Below, in pieces: positions 16,324-24,151 of a stretch of DNA of 34,643 bases (positions are counted from its first letter, which is position 1; each line of letters starts with the position of its first letter). The notes below the pieces were generated by a model. The model was not told the DNA's origin, made no database searches, and was given only the letters and a program-made list of their open reading frames with translations. This DNA comes from Thiobacillus sp. 63-78 (lineage in GTDB: Bacteria > Pseudomonadota > Gammaproteobacteria > Burkholderiales > Thiobacillaceae), in contig MKWM01000057.1 in the NCBI GenBank assembly GCA_001899765.1, positions 1 through 34,643 of the forward strand, given 5' to 3'. Made by a program: the position numbers and the translations under genes.

Positions 16324-18320
16324 AGCTCGATTCCGTCGTTGGGGTCGAGGGAAGCCAGCCGGGCCGTGCGCTGCATGGCCGGATCAAGCTGGCGAGGAAG
16401 GGGAAGCGGCAGGTCGTCGTCATCGAGCAGCCCGAGGTCGGCCGCGGGCGCGGCCAGCTCGGGGTCGTAGGCGACGGTTTCGGAGAGTTCGGGCTGACGG
16501 CGCGGGCCGCCGTCGTCGGTCGATGCACCGAAGCGCTCGGCGGTATCGGCCGCAGGCGCGGCGGGCACGGCAGGAATCGCCAGCGCGCTCCAGTCGTCGG
16601 GGCGCAGCGGCGGCGCGTCGGCGTACTGCCCGTCCATCAGCGTGGGCGGCGGCAGCACGCGCCGCTTGAAATTGCTGTCCGCGTAGTAGCGCAGCTTCTT
16701 GGCCTTGATCGGGGGCAAGCTGGACACCATCACCACCGAGTCATCGGGCGGAAGCTGCATCACCTCGCCCGGCGTCAGCAGCGGGCGGGCCGTCTCCTGG
16801 CGCGACACCATGAGGTGGCCCAGCCACGGCGCGAGTCGGTGGCCCGCATAGTTGCGCTGCGCGCGCAGCTCGGTCGCGGTGCCGAGCGTTTCGGAGATGC
16901 GCTTGGCGGTGCGTTCGTCGTTGGTAGCGAACGTCACGCGCACATGGCAGTTGTCGAGGATGGAATGGTTCTGTCCATATGCCTTGTCGATCTGGTTCAG
17001 GCTCTGGGCAATGAGGAAGCTGCGGATGCCGTAGCCCGCCATGAAGGCCAAGGCCGTCTCGAAGAAGTCCAGGCGCCCGAGCGCCGGGAACTCGTCGAGC
17101 ATCAGCAGCAGCTTGTGGCGGCGCGCGATGCCATCGGAGCCGTCGAGCGATTCGGTGAGCCGCCGCCCTATCTGGTTGAGGATCAGGCGGATCAGCGGCT
17201 TGGTGCGCGAAATGTCCGAAGGCGGCACCACGAGGTACAGCGATACCGGATGCTCGGCCGAGATCAGGTCGGCAATGCGCCAGTCGCAGCGCGACGTGAC
17301 TTCGGCCACCGTGGGGTCGCGGTACAGGCCCAGGAACGACATGGCCGTGCTCAACACGCCGGAACGCTCGTTGTCCGATTTGTTGAGCACTTCGCGCGCA
17401 GCGGACGCCACCACCGGATGCGGGCCATCGCCGAGGTGCGGCGTGGTCATCATCCGGTGCAAGGTCAGCTCGAACGGGCTAGCCGGATCGGAGAGGAAGT
17501 TGGCGACGCCGCGCAGCGTCTTGTCCTCGCCCGCGTAGAGCACATGCAAGATGGCCCCGACCAGCAGCGCGTGGCTGGTCTTCTCCCAATGGTTGCGCTT
17601 CTCCAACGCTCCTTCGGGATCGACCAGAATGTCCGCGATGTTCTGCACGTCGCGCACTTCATGCGCGCCACGCCGAACCTCAAGCAGCGGGTTGTAGGCC
17701 GCCGAATTGGCATCGGTCGGGTTGAACAGCAGGCAGTGCGAGAAGCGCGAGCGCCAGCCTGCGGTGATCTGCCAGTTCTCGCCTTTGATGTCGTGGATGA
17801 CGGCCGACGCGGGCCACGAAAGCAGCGTCGGCACCACCAGGCCGACACCTTTGCCCGAGCGCGTCGGCGCGAAGGTCAGGACGTGTTCTGGCCCTTCATG
17901 CCGCAGGTACTGCCGGTCGTGCTGACCGAGGAACACGCCGGCAGGCTGCGTGAGGCCCGCCTTGCGAATGTCCTCCGCGTTCGCCCAGCGGGCCGAGCCG
18001 TAGGTCGTGACCAGGCGCGATTGCCGCGAGCGCCAGATCGACATGCCAATCGCCACCAGCACTGCGACAAGACCGCTGCCGCCCGCGATGGCGCCGCCGG
18101 TGTCGAACACCCGCGGCGCGTAAGCGTCGAAGAAGAACCACCACTCGAACAGCCGCCACGGGTGATAGACCGGCGTGCCGAAGAAATCAAACCAGGGCGA
18201 GCCAAGGCGTAGTTGGTAGCCAAGGGCTGCTGCTGTCCATTGTGTGGCGCCCCACACACCGGCGATCACGATGCCGAATACCACGGCGATCTGACCGAAC
18301 AGCACGTTCGTCCCTTGCAT
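16320..18320 (-). CDS. traG: TraG (VirD4-like) coupling protein
   Basis: A 666-residue type IV coupling protein that docks the relaxosome at the secretion channel and hydrolyses ATP. Two N-terminal transmembrane helices (NVLFGQIAVVFGIVIAGVWG and AIAGGSGLVAVLVAIGMSIW) are followed by Walker A APTRSGKG near 150. The conserved VIHDIKGENW and SLYLVVPPSD segments come next, then Walker B LLLMLDEFPALG near 405 and the SFLIAQSLNQI motif. The C-terminal 100 residues are acidic and Pro/Ala-rich, a likely substrate-contact tail. The ATG has only a weak ribosome binding site, and a 182-bp gap with repeats separates it from eexN, so this gap may hold its own control signals. Confidence 0.95.
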   Translation of the reverse strand: MQGTNVLFGQIAVVFGIVIAGVWGATQWTAAALGYQLRLGSPWFDFFGTPVYHPWRLFEWWFFFDAYAPRVFDTGGAIAGGSGLVAVLVAIGMSIWRSRQSRLVTTYGSARWANAEDIRKAGLTQPAGVFLGQHDRQYLRHEGPEHVLTFAPTRSGKGVGLVVPTLLSWPASAVIHDIKGENWQITAGWRSRFSHCLLFNPTDANSAAYNPLLEVRRGAHEVRDVQNIADILVDPEGALEKRNHWEKTSHALLVGAILHVLYAGEDKTLRGVANFLSDPASPFELTLHRMMTTPHLGDGPHPVVASAAREVLNKSDNERSGVLSTAMSFLGLYRDPTVAEVTSRCDWRIADLISAEHPVSLYLVVPPSDISRTKPLIRLILNQIGRRLTESLDGSDGIARRHKLLLMLDEFPALGRLDFFETALAFMAGYGIRSFLIAQSLNQIDKAYGQNHSILDNCHVRVTFATNDERTAKRISETLGTATELRAQRNYAGHRLAPWLGHLMVSRQETARPLLTPGEVMQLPPDDSVVMVSSLPPIKAKKLRYYADSNFKRRVLPPPTLMDGQYADAPPLRPDDWSALAIPAVPAAPAADTAERFGASTDDGGPRRQPELSETVAYDPELAAPAADLGLLDDDDLPLPLPRQLDPAMQRTARLASLDPNDGIEL

Positions 18321-18502
18321 GACCTGGCGCAGGCGTCAGGATCGGTGCCGGGTCAGTGCCGGTCAAAGACCGTTTTGAGCAGAAAGGTCGAGCAAAAAGA
18401 CAGAGTTCGCGCGGTGTCGAGCCAAAGAGAAACGTCGCAAGCGAAGGCGCATTGCGGCGTGTCGAACAAAAAAGTGAAGGCGAAGCGGCTATCCGCCAAC
18501 AA
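18321..18502 (-). repeat. Intergenic repeats upstream of traG
   Basis: The 182-bp gap between the EexN-like gene and traG carries imperfect copies of one motif. On the plus strand they read GGTCGAGCAAAAAGA (18386-18400), TGTCGAGCCAAAGA (18415-18428) and TGTCGAACAAAAAAG (18460-18473), with a weaker TTTTGAGCAGAAAG at 18373-18386. On the minus strand the consensus is roughly CTTTTTGCTCGACA. A small CGGTC-AAA-GACCG hairpin followed by TTTT lies at 18360-18376 on the plus strand. The repeats may be regulator-binding sites controlling traG and the trb operon. Confidence 0.45.
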
Positions 18503-18781
18503 TCAGAACCTGGGCGATTCCTTTGGCGGTGTGTATGGGGTTTCGCCGTCGCCATAGAACCGCTTGCGCGTAGCTTCGGCCACCCGGTTGCACAGCACAT
18601 CGCCGAGCTTCGGGCGGTCGGTCTTGCATTGCTGGCGCAGCTCTTTGAGCCGTTCGGGGTTGGCCGCCAGTTCTTCCACTGTTGGGATTTTCGCTTCCGA
18701 AGCATTGGTCTTCTGAGGCGTTTCGGACTGACCGCAGGCCGTCAACGCGGCCACTAGTATGAAAGGAATGATCTTTCTCAT
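18503..18781 (-). CDS. eexN: EexN-type entry-exclusion lipoprotein
   Basis: A 92-residue lipoprotein with a signal peptide and lipobox ALTAC (Cys 16). The mature part, NPERLKELRQQCKTDRPK then DVLCNRVAEATRKRFYGD, fits small EexN/TrbK-type exclusion proteins that block uptake of a second copy of the element. It overlaps the stop of the upstream LysR gene by 4 nt (ATGA), so translation is coupled. It resembles TrbK in this window, and its end (GETPYTPP) resembles the end of TrbJ. The start at 18781 gives the proper signal peptide; the frame is open further upstream inside the LysR gene. Confidence 0.75.
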   Translation of the reverse strand: MRKIIPFILVAALTACGQSETPQKTNASEAKIPTVEELAANPERLKELRQQCKTDRPKLGDVLCNRVAEATRKRFYGDGETPYTPPKESPRF

Positions 18782-19722
18782 GGCGCAGGTTCCTCCAGGG
18801 AATCGGATTGATGGCCCGGCGTGGGCCTTGGGGATTCCGGTGACTCGATGGCCTGCACGCGATCGATGAAACGTGTCAGCACATCGGACGGCTTGCCTTC
18901 GGGGCACAGCAGGTAGGTCGTCAATGGCGGTACGCCCAGCGCCAGTGGTCGGGCTACCACGCCAGATTCAGGACTGGCGGCAATGCGTGCCGCACCCGCG
19001 AATCCGAGTGCGAAGCCGGCTGACACCAGCGTCATCATCAGGTCGCATGATGCGACTCGTTCTGCGACCAATGGCTCCATGTCCACCCGACGCAGTATCC
19101 GATCAAAGTGTCTGGCAGGCCCTTCGCATACCTTTGGATCACACAGGACAAGCGGATAGCGCAGCAGTTCATCGAGGGGAATGCGCTTGTGGGCCAGCAG
19201 CGGATGCCGTGCTGGCACTGCCACCATGAGCGCATCGCTCCAGGCGGGGATAGCGACGATACCGTCGCCCACCTCATCGGACTGCGCGAATCCCAGGTCG
19301 TACAGATCGTCATGCAGCCCCTTGATTTGCTGCGACAGTGGCACCTCGAAGAAGCGGATTTCAACCTCGGGTTCTTCTTGCCGGCAGAGCGCCAACAAGG
19401 CCGGCAGACGCGAAGGTGTAATGCCATCAGAAAGTGCGATGCGCAACTGGCCGTGGAAGCCGTTGGCGGCAGCCTTCACGCTGTCACGGGCCTGCTGCAA
19501 GGCGTTGAATACACGCGGAACATGATCCAGAAACAGCTTGCCCGCGCAGGTCAACCGCGTGCTGCGCGTGGTGCGGGCGAACAGCACCACGCCGAGTTCC
19601 TCTTCCAGCTCCTTGATGGCACGCGACAACGGCGATTGCTCAATATGCAACTTCTCCGCTGCTCGGGCGAAGTGCAGTTCTTCGGCTACAGCCAAAAAGC
19701 ATCGCAGGTGTCGCAGTTCCAT
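18778..19722 (-). CDS. LysR-family transcriptional regulator (TraR position)
   Basis: A 314-residue LysR-type regulator. Residues 1-60 (MELRHLRCFLAVAEELHFAR, then AAEKLHIEQSPLSRAIKELE) are the winged helix-turn-helix; the remainder is the periplasmic-binding-like effector domain. It lies directly upstream of the EexN-like gene and traG, the position of the regulator called TraR in Tn4371-like ICEs, so it is a candidate controller of transfer. However, only 15 bp separate its start from the glyA stop. There is little room for its own promoter, and it is probably co-transcribed with the metabolic genes. Whether it senses a cargo-related metabolite is unknown. Confidence 0.88.
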   Translation of the reverse strand: MELRHLRCFLAVAEELHFARAAEKLHIEQSPLSRAIKELEEELGVVLFARTTRSTRLTCAGKLFLDHVPRVFNALQQARDSVKAAANGFHGQLRIALSDGITPSRLPALLALCRQEEPEVEIRFFEVPLSQQIKGLHDDLYDLGFAQSDEVGDGIVAIPAWSDALMVAVPARHPLLAHKRIPLDELLRYPLVLCDPKVCEGPARHFDRILRRVDMEPLVAERVASCDLMMTLVSAGFALGFAGAARIAASPESGVVARPLALGVPPLTTYLLCPEGKPSDVLTRFIDRVQAIESPESPRPTPGHQSDSLEEPAP

Positions 19723-19737
19723 GTGCGAGGCGTCCGT

Positions 19738-21009
19738 TTAGCGGTACACGGGATGGCGGCGACAGAGATCCACCACCTGCTCACGCACGCGGTCACGTAC
19801 CGTCGCCGGGGCATCGCCACCAGCCTCCTGTGCATCCAGCACGTCGCACAGCCAGCCCGCGAGCTGTTCGCACTGGGCCACGCCGAAGCCGCGTGTGGTC
19901 ACGGCGGGCGTCCCGATGCGAAGTCCTGACGTGACGAACGGCGAGCGCGGGTCGTTGGGCACGGAGTTCTTGTTCGCGGTGATATAGGCGGCGCTCAAGG
20001 CCGCATCCGCATCCTTGCCGGTGTAGGGCTTGGCGGACAGGTCGATCAGCATCAGATGGTTGTCGGTGCCGCCGGAAACGATCTTGTAGCCGCGCTGCTG
20101 GAGCACGGCGGCCATCGCGCGGGCATTGGTCACGACCTGACGCTGGTAGGTCTTGAACTCCGGGCGCAGCGCCTCCTTGAAGGCCACCGCCTTGGCCGCG
20201 ATGATGTGCATCAGCGGGCCACCCTGGATGCCGGGGAACACGGCGGAATTGAGCTTCTTATAGAAATCTTCGTCCTGCCCCTTGGCGAGGATGATGCCGC
20301 CGCGCGGGCCGCGCAGTGTCTTGTGGGTGGTGCTGGTCACGACATGGGCATGGGGCAGCGGATTCGGATACTCGCCCGCCGCCACCAGGCCGGCGACGTG
20401 CGCCATGTCCACCCAAAAGATCGCGCCTGCCTTGTCGGCGATGGCGCGCATGCGCGCCCAGTCCTTGTGGCGCGAATACGCGGAGAAGCCGCCGATCAGC
20501 ATCTTCGGCCGAGTTTCCAGCGCGATGCGCTCCATCTCGTCGTAGTCGATGAACCCCGTTTCAGGGTCAAGACCGTAAGGCACGATCTTGTAGTGCCGGC
20601 CGGAGAAATTGGACGGGTTGCCGTGGGTCAAATGGCCGCCCTGGGCGAGGTTCATGCCCATCACCGTGTCGCCGGGATTGGTCAGTGCGAGGAATACCGC
20701 CGCGTTGGCCTGGGCGCCGGCGTGGGGCTGAACATTGGCATAGTCGCAATCGAACAGCTCCTTGATGCGCTCGATGGCGAGGCGCTCGGCCACGTCCACG
20801 TATTCGCAGCCGCTGTAGTAGCGTTTGCCAGGGTAGCCCTCGGCGTATTTGTTGGTGAATACCGAGTTCTGGATACGCATCACCAGCGGGCTGGCGTAGT
20901 TCTCGGAGGCGATCAGCTCAACGTGATCCTCCTGCCGGTTTTCCTCGTGCTCCAAGGCTTGGGCCAGTTCGGGGTCGAAGTCGTTGAGCGTGAACAAGGT
21001 GTCGTACAT
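19738..21009 (-). CDS. glyA: Serine hydroxymethyltransferase
   Basis: A full-length 423-residue serine hydroxymethyltransferase, a PLP enzyme converting serine and tetrahydrofolate to glycine and methylene-tetrahydrofolate. Family landmarks are [13 protein letters not shown] near the N-terminus, [34 protein letters not shown] and the PLP lysine in [12 protein letters not shown] near residue 230. All expected active-site regions are present. It follows the kinase-aminotransferase gene by 58 bp and has AGGA upstream of its ATG. Hosts normally have a chromosomal glyA, so this is a second, mobile copy. It could serve a dedicated pathway, or supply a drug-insensitive enzyme; nothing here decides between them. 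Confidence 0.96.
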   Translation of the reverse strand: MYDTLFTLNDFDPELAQALEHEENRQEDHVELIASENYASPLVMRIQNSVFTNKYAEGYPGKRYYSGCEYVDVAERLAIERIKELFDCDYANVQPHAGAQANAAVFLALTNPGDTVMGMNLAQGGHLTHGNPSNFSGRHYKIVPYGLDPETGFIDYDEMERIALETRPKMLIGGFSAYSRHKDWARMRAIADKAGAIFWVDMAHVAGLVAAGEYPNPLPHAHVVTSTTHKTLRGPRGGIILAKGQDEDFYKKLNSAVFPGIQGGPLMHIIAAKAVAFKEALRPEFKTYQRQVVTNARAMAAVLQQRGYKIVSGGTDNHLMLIDLSAKPYTGKDADAALSAAYITANKNSVPNDPRSPFVTSGLRIGTPAVTTRGFGVAQCEQLAGWLCDVLDAQEAGGDAPATVRDRVREQVVDLCRRHPVYR

Positions 21010-21067
21010 GGGTATGTCCTATCGTTTGGAATGTCTTGCTTGGGGCATGTTCTGGCCGGCCCGAATG

Positions 21068-23233
21068 TCATCCTTCTGCCTTCGCTTGCGCGGCAGCTTC
21101 CGCGATGGTGTCTTTCGCCGCACGCGATGACAGCAGGCGAGCGAGACGCACCACGATGTCGTCGATCTGCATCTCGTCGCAAATCAGTGGTGGCAGCAGC
21201 CGGATAACGCTGCCACGGGTGACGGTGATGAGCAGGCGTTGTTCCGCCAACGCGCGGCCGACCAGTTCCGTGCAGTCCTTGTCTAACTCGATTCCGATCA
21301 TCAAACCCTGACCACGGATGGCGGTGACGTTCGGGTGGTCGCCCAGCGCCTTTTGCAGGCTGGCAAGCAGGCGCGCTCCCAGCATGGCGGCGCGCTTCGG
21401 CAGTTCGTCACGGGCCATGATGTCCAGCACAGTGCAGCCGACCCGGCACGCCAGCGGATTGCCGCCGAAGGTCGAACCATGCTGGCCGGGCGAGAACAGG
21501 TCGGCCGCTGCGCCGCGTGCAAGACAAGCACCAATCGGAAAGCCGTTGCCCAGCGCCTTCGCCACCGTCATGACGTCGAGGGTGATGCCGGCATGTTGAT
21601 GCCCGAACCATGCACCCGTGCGGCCCATGCCTGTCTGGACTTCGTCGAGCATCAGCAGCCAGCCGTGCCGGTCGCACAATGCCCTCAGTTCGCGCAGATA
21701 GTCGGCACCTGCAACCCGGATGCCGCCTTCGCCCTGTACCGGCTCGATCAGCACCGCCACGATGTCAGGCGATTGCTCTGCTGCCTGCCGAACGGCGTCA
21801 ATGTCGTCGTAGGGCAAGCGCAGGAAGCCAGGCAGCAGTGGCTCGAAGCCGCTTTGCTTTGCGAGGTTCCCCGTGGCGGACAGCGTGGCGATGGTGCGGC
21901 CGTGAAAGCCGTTCTCCATCACCACGATCTTGGGATTCGCAACCTGCTTGCGGTGGCCGTGCAGCCTTGCCAGCTTGAGCGCGGTTTCATTGGCCTCCGC
22001 GCCGGAATTGCAGAAGAACGCCCTCTGCATACCCGTCAACGTGCATAGCCGCTCGCCCAGCCGCTCCTGCCAGTCGATGCGAAAGACATTGGAGGTATGC
22101 AACAGCGTACCGGCCTGCTCGGCGATGACCGCCGCGATTTCAGGGTGGGCATGACCCAGGCTGGTGACGGCGACGCCGGCGATGGCGTCCAGATATTCCA
22201 GGCCTTGGTCATCCCAAAGCCGTGCGCCGCTGCCGCGCACAAAGGAAACAGGCTGGCGGGCATAAGCCCGCATCAGGTGGGAAGTCGCAGGTTGCATGGA
22301 AAGATCCTCTTTTCCGATCTGGTAGGTGAACTGGCGGACGCACTCTTGCGCCTGTGACGGGCCATCGCCTTGACGAGGCGCCATCGGCGGCAAAAGCAGC
22401 TCGGCGCATTGCAGCCGCTGGGTAAGGCGCAGTGCTTGCACGACCAGACGGCATGCCTGAGCGGTGGCGTGCGGCACGCTGGCCCCGTTGAGCCAGCACC
22501 CGGTCAAGGTGGCGCAGAACAGGTCACCCGTCCCTTTGGGGGTGGCGTCGATGCGTGGATGCCGGATGACCTCTGTCTGTGTGCGTGTGACCAGTACCAC
22601 CTGCATTTCGTCGTGCGGCCAAGTGTCAGGCGCGGCGCTTGTCACCGCGACCCATTGGGTACGTCCCGCCAGCAAGGTGCGGGCAGCGGCGACCACGTTT
22701 TCCACGCTGTTCACCGCCATTCCCGTGAGGTGTGCCAACTCAAAGCCGTTCGGCGTCAATCCATCGGCCAGCGACAGCAGGTGGCGGCGGTAGGCATCGG
22801 CGATGCCCGGACTGACGTATTCGCCGTGGTCATGGTCGCCAAGCACGGGATCGACCACGACCCGCAATGCGGGTTGCGCGTCGATTGCTTGGCCGATCCA
22901 GCCACCCAGTGCCTGCGCCTGTTCCGGACTGCCGAGATAACCAGTGAGAATCGCCCGCAGTGGGGCCAACAAGCCTCGCTCGGACAGGTCACGAAGATAG
23001 CCGTCGAACCAGGCGGCAGGCATGGGGCCGCCGTGGATTGTCGGATAGTGCGGCGTATTGCTGAGAATCACCGTGGGAACGGCCGCAACGGTCAGCCCCT
23101 GCGCTTGAAGCGCGGGCACGGCCACATTGTTGCCGACACGGCCATAGACGACCTGCGACTGGATGGAAACCACGTCAATGGGCAGCGGCCGAAGCAACGC
23201 AGGCTCGGCGCAGGCAGCGGCAAGCTCCGTCAA
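21068..23233 (-). CDS. Pyridoxal kinase fused to class III aminotransferase
   Basis: One 721-residue open frame with two complete enzymes. Residues 1 to about 290 resemble PdxY/PdxK pyridoxal kinase (VVSIQSQVVYGRVGN, VVDPVLGDH, and the anion-hole/catalytic motif GTGDLF with Asp 237). After a linker of about 25 residues, from Met 313 onward, comes a class III aminotransferase of the acetylornithine/ornithine type (FFCNSGAEANETALKLAR, LMLDEVQTGMGRTG, PLP lysine 559 in AKALGNG, HGSTFGGNPLAC). The start is TTG with AGGGGGAG 5 nt upstream, overlapping the yggS stop. An in-frame ATG at 22297 has its own AGAGGA site, so the aminotransferase may also be made alone. The natural substrate of the aminotransferase is not evident. 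Confidence 0.88.
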   Translation of the reverse strand: MTELAAACAEPALLRPLPIDVVSIQSQVVYGRVGNNVAVPALQAQGLTVAAVPTVILSNTPHYPTIHGGPMPAAWFDGYLRDLSERGLLAPLRAILTGYLGSPEQAQALGGWIGQAIDAQPALRVVVDPVLGDHDHGEYVSPGIADAYRRHLLSLADGLTPNGFELAHLTGMAVNSVENVVAAARTLLAGRTQWVAVTSAAPDTWPHDEMQVVLVTRTQTEVIRHPRIDATPKGTGDLFCATLTGCWLNGASVPHATAQACRLVVQALRLTQRLQCAELLLPPMAPRQGDGPSQAQECVRQFTYQIGKEDLSMQPATSHLMRAYARQPVSFVRGSGARLWDDQGLEYLDAIAGVAVTSLGHAHPEIAAVIAEQAGTLLHTSNVFRIDWQERLGERLCTLTGMQRAFFCNSGAEANETALKLARLHGHRKQVANPKIVVMENGFHGRTIATLSATGNLAKQSGFEPLLPGFLRLPYDDIDAVRQAAEQSPDIVAVLIEPVQGEGGIRVAGADYLRELRALCDRHGWLLMLDEVQTGMGRTGAWFGHQHAGITLDVMTVAKALGNGFPIGACLARGAAADLFSPGQHGSTFGGNPLACRVGCTVLDIMARDELPKRAAMLGARLLASLQKALGDHPNVTAIRGQGLMIGIELDKDCTELVGRALAEQRLLITVTRGSVIRLLPPLICDEMQIDDIVVRLARLLSSRAAKDTIAEAAAQAKAEG
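22305..22310 (-). promoter_or_regulatory. Internal ribosome binding site before aminotransferase
   Basis: AGAGGA on the minus strand lies 7 nt before the in-frame ATG at 22297-22295, where the aminotransferase domain begins (MQPATSHLM). It suggests either internal initiation within the fused frame or a relic of two once-separate genes. Confidence 0.55.
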
Positions 23234-24045
23234 TTTGTCTCCCCCTCTCCGGCCGACGGCCAGTAGTAGGCATCTGGCGTGGCCCTTGCGCCGAAGATGG
23301 CTTGCCCGACGCGCACCACGGTCGCACCTTCCTCAATGGCGATTTCGTAGTCGCCGGACATGCCCATCGACAATTCGTCCAGGCTGATCCCGGCAGGGGC
23401 ATCCTGCCGCAGCCGGTCACGCAGACCACGCAGGAGCACGAAGCACTCTCTTACCCGTTCGGCTTCGGCCGAGAACAGCGCCAGCGTCATCAGGCCGCGC
23501 ACCCGCAGCGCCGAGAACGCCGGCAGCTCACGCAGGAAAGCGGCCACCTCGTCCGGCGGCAACCCGTACTTGCTGGTTTCCCCCGACGTGTTGACCTGCA
23601 CGAACACATCCAGCCCACGCCCCTCGGCTTGCAGGCGTCGTTCCAGCGCCTCGGCCACGCGTAGGCTGTCGAGCGCCTGGAACTCGGTAGCGAAGCGCGC
23701 CACCAGCTTGGCCTTGTTTGTTTGCAGGTGTCCGATGACCGACCATTGCAGGTCTGTCAGGTCTGCCAGCGCCTCCCATTTCCGGTAAGCCTCCTGCGGC
23801 TTGTTCTCGCCCAGCGCGCGACAGCCGGCTGCGTAGGCCAGGCGCAGGCTCGCCTCGGGCTTGGTCTTGCTGACCGGCAGCAGGCGCACACCGGTGGGAT
23901 CGCGTCCGACGCGCTGACAGGCCGCCGTAATACGGGCATGAACCGCCGCCAGGTTGTGGCGGAAATCCTCCACCGATTCCGCCTGCGGCCAGCGTCCATG
24001 CTGGTCATGCTGGGTGGAAGTGTCCAAGGGAATGTCAGTGTTCAC
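23230..24045 (-). CDS. yggS: YggS/PLPBP-family PLP homeostasis protein
   Basis: A 271-residue member of the YggS (PLPBP) family, fold-type III PLP-binding proteins without known catalysis that buffer PLP and affect amino-acid pools. The PLP lysine is K60 in LLPVSKTKP. Other family motifs are RALGENKPQEAYRKW, WSVIGHLQTNKAK, VNTSGETSKYGL, and LSMGMSGDYEIAIEEGATVV with RVGQAIFG. I take the GTG at 24045, preceded by AGAGGC; the frame stays open upstream but runs into the promoter region. The N-terminus is about 24 residues longer than in E. coli YggS and is His/Gln/Asp-rich. Its stop overlaps the TTG of the next gene. It is the first gene of the minus-strand PLP unit. Confidence 0.92.
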   Translation of the reverse strand: MNTDIPLDTSTQHDQHGRWPQAESVEDFRHNLAAVHARITAACQRVGRDPTGVRLLPVSKTKPEASLRLAYAAGCRALGENKPQEAYRKWEALADLTDLQWSVIGHLQTNKAKLVARFATEFQALDSLRVAEALERRLQAEGRGLDVFVQVNTSGETSKYGLPPDEVAAFLRELPAFSALRVRGLMTLALFSAEAERVRECFVLLRGLRDRLRQDAPAGISLDELSMGMSGDYEIAIEEGATVVRVGQAIFGARATPDAYYWPSAGEGETN

Positions 24046-24113
24046 AGATAAGCCTCTTTGCCGGGAAATCCATCGCGCACAAGAGGGTGCAAGTGTTGTC
24101 GGTCCGGTGTACG

Positions 24114-24128
24114 ATTGTCCTATGCCAA
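24114..24128. promoter_or_regulatory. Candidate MocR operator, copy 1
   Basis: ATTGTCCTATGCCAA lies in the 106-bp divergent region between yggS and the first MocR gene, 24 nt before the latter's ATG. The exact reverse complement occurs at 30295-30309, before the second MocR gene. Similarity extends to a TATCA element (24133-24137, matched in the other copy). A half-like TTGTC at 24096-24100 is repeated 20 bp later at 24116, about two helical turns, as often seen for dimeric MocR regulators. It is therefore a likely shared binding site. Confidence 0.65.
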
Positions 24129-24151
24129 ACTTTATCACGTCCTAGATCATC

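Noticed and set aside
16815-18212. 465-codon plus-strand frame antisense to traG
   Set aside because: The protein is Arg/Gln/His-rich without motifs and lies entirely opposite the TraG ATPase domain.
18360-18376. Plus-strand CGGTC-AAA-GACCG-TTTT as a terminator
   Set aside because: The 5-bp stem has a 3-nt loop and no plus-strand gene ends nearby; it is mentioned only with the traG repeats.
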